This document shows positions 58,558-64,000 of a stretch of 64,000 bases of DNA, in pieces (position 1 is the first letter of the stretch; every line of letters starts with the position of its first letter). The position numbers and the translations under genes are program-made. The DNA comes from Abyssisolibacter fermentans (GTDB taxonomy: Bacteria > Bacillota > Clostridia > Tissierellales > MCWD3): NCBI RefSeq assembly GCF_001559865.1, contig NZ_LOHE01000090.1:124001-188000 (forward strand). Direction: 5' to 3'. The notes below the pieces were generated by a model. It was given only the letters and a program-made list of their open reading frames with translations. It ran no database searches and was not told where the DNA came from.

Positions 58558-59133
58558 CTAACCTATACCATTAATTAATATATCCAAAAATTTATCTAAT
58601 TCTTCTTCACTTAATTCATTATCATCTACCATTATTTTCTTTATAAAGTATTGTGCTATCGAACCATTTAGTATCATACATACCATATCTGCATCAACAT
58701 CACTTCTTATTTGACCATTATCTATAGCTTCCTTAGTAATTGTTTTAAATAAATTTAATGCTTTAATCCTAGAATCATGTATATTAGAGCATAAATCATT
58801 TGGCATATTTATTTCTGATTGCATTATTCTTATTAAAAAGCTGTGTTTGCACATATATTTCCAATGAAACTTTGAAAATTCTCTTATTTTATCATGAAAA
58901 TCATTATTTGATTGAAGTATTACCAATGCCTCTTCTATATATTGATGTGTACCTTCCTTTATTAGATTTTCAAATAGAGATTTTTTACTCTCAAAATATT
59001 CATATACTGTTCCCTTACCAACACCAGCATCTTTTGCAATATCATATATTTTAGCTTTATAAAACCCATTTTTAGAAAAATTCTTTAAAGCAGATTCTAA
59101 TATAGCCTTTCGCTTATCAACTTTTGATGCCAT
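58558..59133 (-). CDS. TetR-family transcriptional regulator
   Basis: The protein has a TetR N-terminal helix-turn-helix (ALKNFSKNGFYKAKIYDIAK and GVGKGTVYEYFESKKSLF) and an all-helical ligand domain of about 130 residues. It lies 9 bp after the RND pump gene, so it is the last gene of adaptor-pump-regulator. A 14-bp palindrome overlaps the operon promoter at 63422 and is its likely operator, implying autorepression relieved by a pump substrate. Two ATGs are possible; AAAGGA spacing favours 59133 over 59142. Confidence 0.9.
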   Translation of the reverse strand: MASKVDKRKAILESALKNFSKNGFYKAKIYDIAKDAGVGKGTVYEYFESKKSLFENLIKEGTHQYIEEALVILQSNNDFHDKIREFSKFHWKYMCKHSFLIRIMQSEINMPNDLCSNIHDSRIKALNLFKTITKEAIDNGQIRSDVDADMVCMILNGSIAQYFIKKIMVDDNELSEEELDKFLDILINGIG

Positions 59134-59151
59134 TTGATTCATCCTTTCATA

Positions 59152-62100
59152 CTAATTACTTTTTCCTTTTATTTTCCTAGTTAAAAAAACCTTTATATCA
59201 TCAAATATAGTATACACTACAGGTATAAAAACAAGTATTAAAAATGTAGAAAGTAACATACCACCTATAACTACTGAACCTAAAGGTGCTAAAGCCTCTG
59301 AGCCTTCACCTATACCTATAGCTATAGGCACTAAACCTAACACTGTCGTAAATGTAGTCATTAGTATAGGTCTTAGTCTAATTGGTCCAGCATTTAATAT
59401 AGCTGCTTCTCTATCCTCGCCCTCACTTCTTCTTGTATTAATATAATCTACTAATACAATAGAATCATTAACAACTATACCTGTTAAAATTATAAAACCT
59501 ATTATAGCAGGCACACTTACAGCTCTTTGAGAAATAAATAAACCTAATGCACCTCCTGCAAATGCTAAAGGCACTGACAACATTATTACAAACGGATGTA
59601 ATAGTGATTCAAACTGTGAAGCCAGTATCATATATACAAGTAATATCGCCAATACTAACGCTAATCCTAAATCTTTAAATGCATCAACTAATTCCTTGTT
59701 TTGACCTTCTATCTCATAAACATAACCTTGTGGCATCTCATAGTTACTAAGTTTTTCTTTGACATCTGTTCCTACACTACCAAGGTCTCTTCCAATTATA
59801 CTGCCTGTTATTTTAACAACTCTAGCTTGACCTTCTCTATTAATAGAAATAGGACCTCTTTTGATATCTACTTCTGCAACTAATCCTAAAGGTATACTAA
59901 TTCCTGCTGGAGTTTGTATATTTAAGTGTTTTAACTGTGATATACTTTCTGTATATACACCACTTCCCTTAACTATAACATCTATCTCGTCTCCTTCGTA
60001 TTTATACCTTGTAGATATTTTACCTTTGGCAGTTGATTTAACTGCATTAGCAATTTGTCCTGCTGATAATCCATAGCTAGATGCATTAAGCCTGTTTATA
60101 ACTACTTGAACCTCTGGTATACCTTCGCTCATATCACTTGTAACTTCAATAGTTCCTTCTACCTCTTGAATTATATTTTTAATATCTTCGCCTATATCTT
60201 TTAATGTTTCTAAATTATCACCTTTAACACTTATGCTGACTGGCGCTCCTCCAAATGCACCACCCATCATTGCCGAAGATACTTTAACTTCAATATCAGC
60301 ACCTGGTATATCCTTTACTAAATTCCTAACTTCATCTGCTATTTCACTAGTAGCTCTATCTCTTTTGTTAAGATCTTCTGTCATTACAAATATAGTAGCT
60401 GTATTCTCTGATTGACTTGTTATACCCATGCCACCATTTGAACCAATAGCTGAATAAATAATCTTTAAGTCCTTTACGTTGGTTAAAATGTTTTCTATTT
60501 CAGACACGACTTCTGTTGTTTTTTCTAATTCAACTCCTGTTGGCAAAGTTACATTAATATTAAACTGTCCCTCGTCAGATTCCGGGAAAAATTCAGCACC
60601 TACTGTAACTAGCGAAGAAATTGATCCTATAAATATTATTAATGCTAATAATACCGAAAGCTTTCTATGCGTAATACAATATGATAATAGTCTTTTATAC
60701 CTTTTAACTAACTTCTCATATACTTTATCAAATGCCTTGTATAAGACTGCATTGAACTTAAGGTATTCACTATAATCACCAGCTTCTTTCTTGCTAACTT
60801 TTAATATCTTAGATGACAGCATTGGAATTAAAGTTAATGAAACAACCAAAGATGCTACTAAAGATAATGTAACCGTTAATGCAAGTTCTCTAAATATAGT
60901 TGATGTAATTCCTTCAACATAGACTATTGGCAAGAACACTGCAATAGTTGTTAATGTAGACGCAGTTACTGCCATTCCGACTTCTTTAGCTCCTTTTATT
61001 GCAGCCTCTGCTCTAGAATAGCCATCTTGTCTATATCTATAGATATTTTCTAAAACAACTATAGCATTATCAACAAGCATTCCAACACCTAACGCTAAAC
61101 CTCCTAATGTCATTAGATTTAGTGTAATATCACTCATATATAATAATACAAAAGTGACAATTATTGAAACAGGTATAGATGTTCCTATTATAAAAGTTGT
61201 TCTTAGATTTTTTAAGAAAATATATAAAATAATAATTGCTAATAATGCGCCAAATAAAGCGTCTTTTACTACTCCATTTATAGCTGCTTTTATATATTGT
61301 GACTGATCTATTACAGATTCTATTTTTATATTTTGATATTCATTTTTTATTTTTTTAAGTTCATTATTAACCTTATCTGCAACTTTTACAGTATTTGTCC
61401 CGGATTGCTTTTGCAAAGAAAGATTTATACTTCTTAGTCCATTCATCCTATTTAATGATGATGTACGCTTGCTAGTAAAATCAACCTCTGCAACATCTTT
61501 TAACTTGACCACTCCGCCGTTTCTTAATGGTATCGGTAAGTTCTTTATCTCATTAATACTTGTAAATTCACCTATCGTTCTAATTATAAGTCTCTTATCT
61601 CCTTTTTCTACTTCCCCACCAGGTAGATTAAGATTCTCAGCAGAAATAACATTAGAAACATAATCTTGTGATAAACCATAGCCTTCTGCCTTTGATTTAT
61701 CCAATACTATTTCAACTTGTTTTTCATGTCCTCCAGTTACATCAACAGAAGCAACTCCTTCTAATCTCTCTAATCTTGGCTTTATTATATCTTCTGCGAA
61801 ATTTTGCAAATATGCTAAATCTTTATTTCCATACAGCGAAACTTGCATTATAGGCATAGCATTTGGGTCTATTTTCATAACCATTGGTTCAGCTGCTTCA
61901 TCTGGTAAAAAGCCTTTTATTAAGTCAACCTTTTCTCTCATTTCCAACGCAGCAAAATCCATATCCGTACCAAAATTAAGCTCTGCTATAACTATAGAAC
62001 TACCCTCACTCGATATGGAGGTAACTTCTTTTATATTATTCATAGTAGCTATAGATTCTTCTATAGGCTTCGTTACTAGCTTTTCTATCTCCTGTGGACC

Positions 62101-62262
62101 AACGCCTGAATAATTTGTAATTACTATAGCTATTGGCACTTCAAAATCTGGCAATAAATCTATTGGTAGCCTTGTAAGAGACACTCCCCCTAAAAGAATG
62201 GCTATTAAGACAATCATAATAATTGTAACAGGTCTCTTAACCGCAAATTTATATATACCCAT
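59152..62262 (-). CDS. RND-family efflux permease
   Basis: The 1036-residue inner-membrane pump has the AcrB/HAE1 layout: two repeats, each with a large extracytoplasmic domain and six membrane helices. The proton-relay aspartate region in TM4 reads GVGMLVDNAIVVLENI, with asparagine at the second acidic place of AcrB-type pumps, and TM10 holds TGIVVNDSIVLVDYI. It probably exports hydrophobic compounds, as SwrC does in Bacillus. Its ATG overlaps the adaptor stop by one base (TAATG), so translation is coupled. No outer-membrane channel gene is present. Confidence 0.93.
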   Translation of the reverse strand: MGIYKFAVKRPVTIIMIVLIAILLGGVSLTRLPIDLLPDFEVPIAIVITNYSGVGPQEIEKLVTKPIEESIATMNNIKEVTSISSEGSSIVIAELNFGTDMDFAALEMREKVDLIKGFLPDEAAEPMVMKIDPNAMPIMQVSLYGNKDLAYLQNFAEDIIKPRLERLEGVASVDVTGGHEKQVEIVLDKSKAEGYGLSQDYVSNVISAENLNLPGGEVEKGDKRLIIRTIGEFTSINEIKNLPIPLRNGGVVKLKDVAEVDFTSKRTSSLNRMNGLRSINLSLQKQSGTNTVKVADKVNNELKKIKNEYQNIKIESVIDQSQYIKAAINGVVKDALFGALLAIIILYIFLKNLRTTFIIGTSIPVSIIVTFVLLYMSDITLNLMTLGGLALGVGMLVDNAIVVLENIYRYRQDGYSRAEAAIKGAKEVGMAVTASTLTTIAVFLPIVYVEGITSTIFRELALTVTLSLVASLVVSLTLIPMLSSKILKVSKKEAGDYSEYLKFNAVLYKAFDKVYEKLVKRYKRLLSYCITHRKLSVLLALIIFIGSISSLVTVGAEFFPESDEGQFNINVTLPTGVELEKTTEVVSEIENILTNVKDLKIIYSAIGSNGGMGITSQSENTATIFVMTEDLNKRDRATSEIADEVRNLVKDIPGADIEVKVSSAMMGGAFGGAPVSISVKGDNLETLKDIGEDIKNIIQEVEGTIEVTSDMSEGIPEVQVVINRLNASSYGLSAGQIANAVKSTAKGKISTRYKYEGDEIDVIVKGSGVYTESISQLKHLNIQTPAGISIPLGLVAEVDIKRGPISINREGQARVVKITGSIIGRDLGSVGTDVKEKLSNYEMPQGYVYEIEGQNKELVDAFKDLGLALVLAILLVYMILASQFESLLHPFVIMLSVPLAFAGGALGLFISQRAVSVPAIIGFIILTGIVVNDSIVLVDYINTRRSEGEDREAAILNAGPIRLRPILMTTFTTVLGLVPIAIGIGEGSEALAPLGSVVIGGMLLSTFLILVFIPVVYTIFDDIKVFLTRKIKGKSN

Positions 62263-63389
62263 TAATTTTCACCTCTTACAACTTTTATAACTGATCCTTC
62301 TTGCACAAAATTTTGACCTTTGATTATTACTTTGTCACCAACCTTCAAACCCGATAATATTTCAACATGTATTCCATTATCTAATCCCAACTCAACTTCA
62401 TTTCGCACAGCTTTATTATCACTAACGGTATATACAACATCCATATTATCTTCTTTAATAACAGCATCGCTTGGAACTGTCAAAGTATTTTCTCTAATAT
62501 CAATATTCAATGACACAGCTGCAAACATACCTGCTTTAATTTTCCCAGCTTCATTATTTAGTAATATTTTCACTGGATAAAGCTGTGTTCTTGCATCTGC
62601 TGAAGGACTTACTGCATATATCTTTCCTTTTATGTTTTCTAATCCGGCTGCATTAATTGATACTAATATTTCTTTATCTTTATAAATCTGATTAACAATA
62701 TCCTCTGTTATATCAACTTGAACTGATACAATCGAATCATCAACTATTGTTATAGCTGGCTGTGCAGTTGTGGCATATTCACCTTCATCTATATTTACAC
62801 TTGCAATTGTACCGCTTATAGGTGCTTTTACGGTTATGTTTTTAAGTGCATCTACTGTTTGGTCATAAGCAACTTGTGCTTGATTGACACTTGCCTCTAC
62901 CGCTTCTATATTCTTGTCCGAAGCTGCTAATTCTGCTTGTTCATATTGAGCCTTTGATATAGCACCTTCTTCATATAGCTGTTTAGTCCTTTCAAAGGAT
63001 ACCTTTGCATTTTTCACCTGTTCTCTTGTTCTTTCATAATTTACCTTTGCAGAATCTAATGATGTTTTAGCTTGAGTTACTTGTTTTTCTATGTCACTTT
63101 TATCTAATGTAAACAATACATCATCTTTTTGAACATTCTGTCCTACTTCAACATTAATTTTTACAACCTTACCTACTATTTTAGGTATTATCATAACATC
63201 CTTATCAGGATATACCTTTCCATTTACAGTTATTTCATTTGATATGGTCATTTGCTTACAGCTACTAACCTCAACTGGTATATATTTTTCTTCTTGATTT
63301 TGTTCACCATTTTCTTTACTACTGCTACATCCAGTTATTAATGTTAAAGTTAATAATATTGTTAATATAACTATTACATATTTTTTCAC
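62262..63389 (-). CDS. RND efflux adaptor (membrane fusion) lipoprotein
   Basis: The 375-residue protein has a lipoprotein signal with lipobox LITGC (residues 17-21), a biotinyl-lipoyl-like half motif GKVVKINVEVGQNVQKDDVL, a coiled-coil hairpin (about 95-170), the second lipoyl half (APISGTIASVNIDEGEYA) and beta-barrel and membrane-proximal domains. It pairs with the RND permease. The start is GTG at 63389 after GGAGGAGG. It is the first gene of the operon, directly downstream of a promoter with a palindromic operator. Confidence 0.93.
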   Translation of the reverse strand: MKKYVIVILTILLTLTLITGCSSSKENGEQNQEEKYIPVEVSSCKQMTISNEITVNGKVYPDKDVMIIPKIVGKVVKINVEVGQNVQKDDVLFTLDKSDIEKQVTQAKTSLDSAKVNYERTREQVKNAKVSFERTKQLYEEGAISKAQYEQAELAASDKNIEAVEASVNQAQVAYDQTVDALKNITVKAPISGTIASVNIDEGEYATTAQPAITIVDDSIVSVQVDITEDIVNQIYKDKEILVSINAAGLENIKGKIYAVSPSADARTQLYPVKILLNNEAGKIKAGMFAAVSLNIDIRENTLTVPSDAVIKEDNMDVVYTVSDNKAVRNEVELGLDNGIHVEILSGLKVGDKVIIKGQNFVQEGSVIKVVRGEN

Positions 63390-63410
63390 GGAACTTCCTC
63401 CTCCAAAACT

Positions 63411-63438
63411 ATTTTATCAAAACTGACTAGTCAGTCAA
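63411..63438 (-). promoter_or_regulatory. Promoter and 14-bp palindromic operator of the RND operon
   Basis: On the minus strand TTGACT (63438-63433) and TAAAAT (63416-63411) are -35 and -10 boxes with a 16-base spacer. The perfect palindrome ACTGACTAGTCAGT (63422-63435) overlaps the -35 box and spacer. It suits a TetR dimer, and the TetR gene is the last in the operon. Confidence 0.75.
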
Positions 63439-63523
63439 TATATCATAATAATATTTTATTGTACATACTTATGTCAAGAAATATTTTAAAATTATGTGAT
63501 CTTGTAATTATATCCAAATAAAT

Positions 63524-63552
63524 TTGCTTATAATCATAGTCTACTGTATAAT
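63524..63552 (+). promoter_or_regulatory. Sigma-A-type promoter of the right-edge lipoprotein gene
   Basis: TTGCTT (63524-63529) and TATAAT (63547-63552) are separated by 17 bases and lie 23 bases ahead of the GAGGAGGG ribosome binding site region of the lipoprotein gene. Confidence 0.65.
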
Positions 63553-63575
63553 AAATACAGTAGAGGAGGGATTTT

Positions 63576-64000
63576 TTGAAAAAGATAAAATTATTAAGTG
63601 TTTTATGTATTCTGTGTTTGATTTTATGCAGCTGTGGAGAATCTGATTCTAATTCGCCTAAAGGTACTGTTAATGCTTTTTTTGAATGTGTGCAAAATGG
63701 TAATTATGATAAATTAGCTGAGTACGTTGTTAATGCAGAGGAATATGGAATTGGACAAGTTGCTGATGAAGACGAAGACAAGGAAAAAACTGAAATCATA
63801 ATTAAAGCTATGTCTAAAATCAAGTTCGAAATAAAGGACGAAGAGATTAATGACGATAATGCTGTTGTAAAGGTAAACTTAGACATTCCTAATATCGGTA
63901 ATGTAATGTTAGAAGTTATGCAGGAAGCAATGGTAGCGGCTTTTTCACAGGCAGCAGATGATACATCTGAAAAAAGCCAAGAAGAAATAACAGCCGATAT
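63576..64000 (+). CDS. Putative lipoprotein, partial (runs off window)
   Basis: The frame starts with TTG at 63576 after GAGGAGGG and stays open to the edge (141 codons). It begins MKKIKLLSVLCILCLILCSC, a lipoprotein signal with lipobox-like LILC or LCSC. The following part reads SPKGTVNAFFECVQNGNYDKL, with alternating helix and strand, reminiscent of the NTF2-like DUF4878/DUF5105 lipoproteins common in clostridia. The rest is acidic. It diverges from the RND operon. Function is unknown. Confidence 0.7.
   Translation, partial: MKKIKLLSVLCILCLILCSCGESDSNSPKGTVNAFFECVQNGNYDKLAEYVVNAEEYGIGQVADEDEDKEKTEIIIKAMSKIKFEIKDEEINDDNAVVKVNLDIPNIGNVMLEVMQEAMVAAFSQAADDTSEKSQEEITAD

Overview
The window is AT-rich chromosomal DNA from an anaerobic, endospore-forming, flagellated member of the Clostridia. 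The evidence is spoIIID, spoIIQ and spoIID; flagellar rod genes and flgM; an mreB/mbl gene; a dual 4-Cys comFC; strong GGAGG-type ribosome binding sites with many TTG starts; and kce-kal genes of lysine fermentation. The F-type ATP synthase c subunit carries a sodium-type ion site. I cannot name the genus; gene content and order suit the Tissierellales/Peptostreptococcales side of the class.

Layout from left to right. (1) 1-3858, minus: recD2, comFC, a YvyF-like flagellar gene and the start of flgM. (2) 4130-6174, minus: a two-gene ATPase plus RloB pair resembling AbiL/RloAB phage-defence modules, placed between recD2 and metK. (3) 6550-8940: a small membrane protein, metK behind a SAM-I riboswitch with terminator, and a small multidrug-export family protein. 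(4) 9254-17454: a TtcA-type thiolase-like ATPase, a large secreted phosphodiester glycosidase protein, an SLH-anchored lytic transglycosylase, a UDP-glucuronate epimerase and galU, which together suggest envelope polysaccharide work. (5) 17705-20008: an XPD/DinG-like helicase with an N-terminal Cas4/RecB-like nuclease domain. (6) 20338-43887, minus: the classic Firmicutes block flgJ-like, flgG, flhO-like, mreB, spoIIID, spoIIQ, (spoIID), murA, ywmB, atpCDGAHFEB, atpI, atpZ, wecB, tagO/wecA, dCMP deaminase, upp, rpiB, ywlE. (7) 43891-56894: sua5/tsaC, a ZIP transporter, an antiporter, prfA, prmC, a DUF1385 protein, tdk, rpmE, rho, glpX, fsa and fba. (8) 57241-64000: kce and kal, a TetR regulator, an RND pump with its adaptor, and the start of a lipoprotein gene.

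The most striking unexplained structure is a family of intergenic repeats. Full copies are about 165-315 bp and end in inverted repeats of the form AACCC(A/T)GATTATTCATA. At least a dozen full, shortened or rearranged copies lie between genes, in both orientations. A 20-base internal core recurs six times with at most about one mismatch. Two copies are reduced to bare hairpins of about 36-40 bp. One sits inside the atp operon, one supplies the last codons and stop of prmC, and one touches the stop of the flgJ-like gene. No transposase is present in the window, so it looks like a MITE-like or REP-like family. Other points worth attention are a three-hairpin locus near 43,000, an orphan hairpin carrying GAACCGTCCCC at 29,959, the reversed orientation of spoIID, and an 80-residue coiled-coil insertion in the arginine phosphatase.

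All functional calls come from reading motifs, lengths and gene order; no database search was possible.
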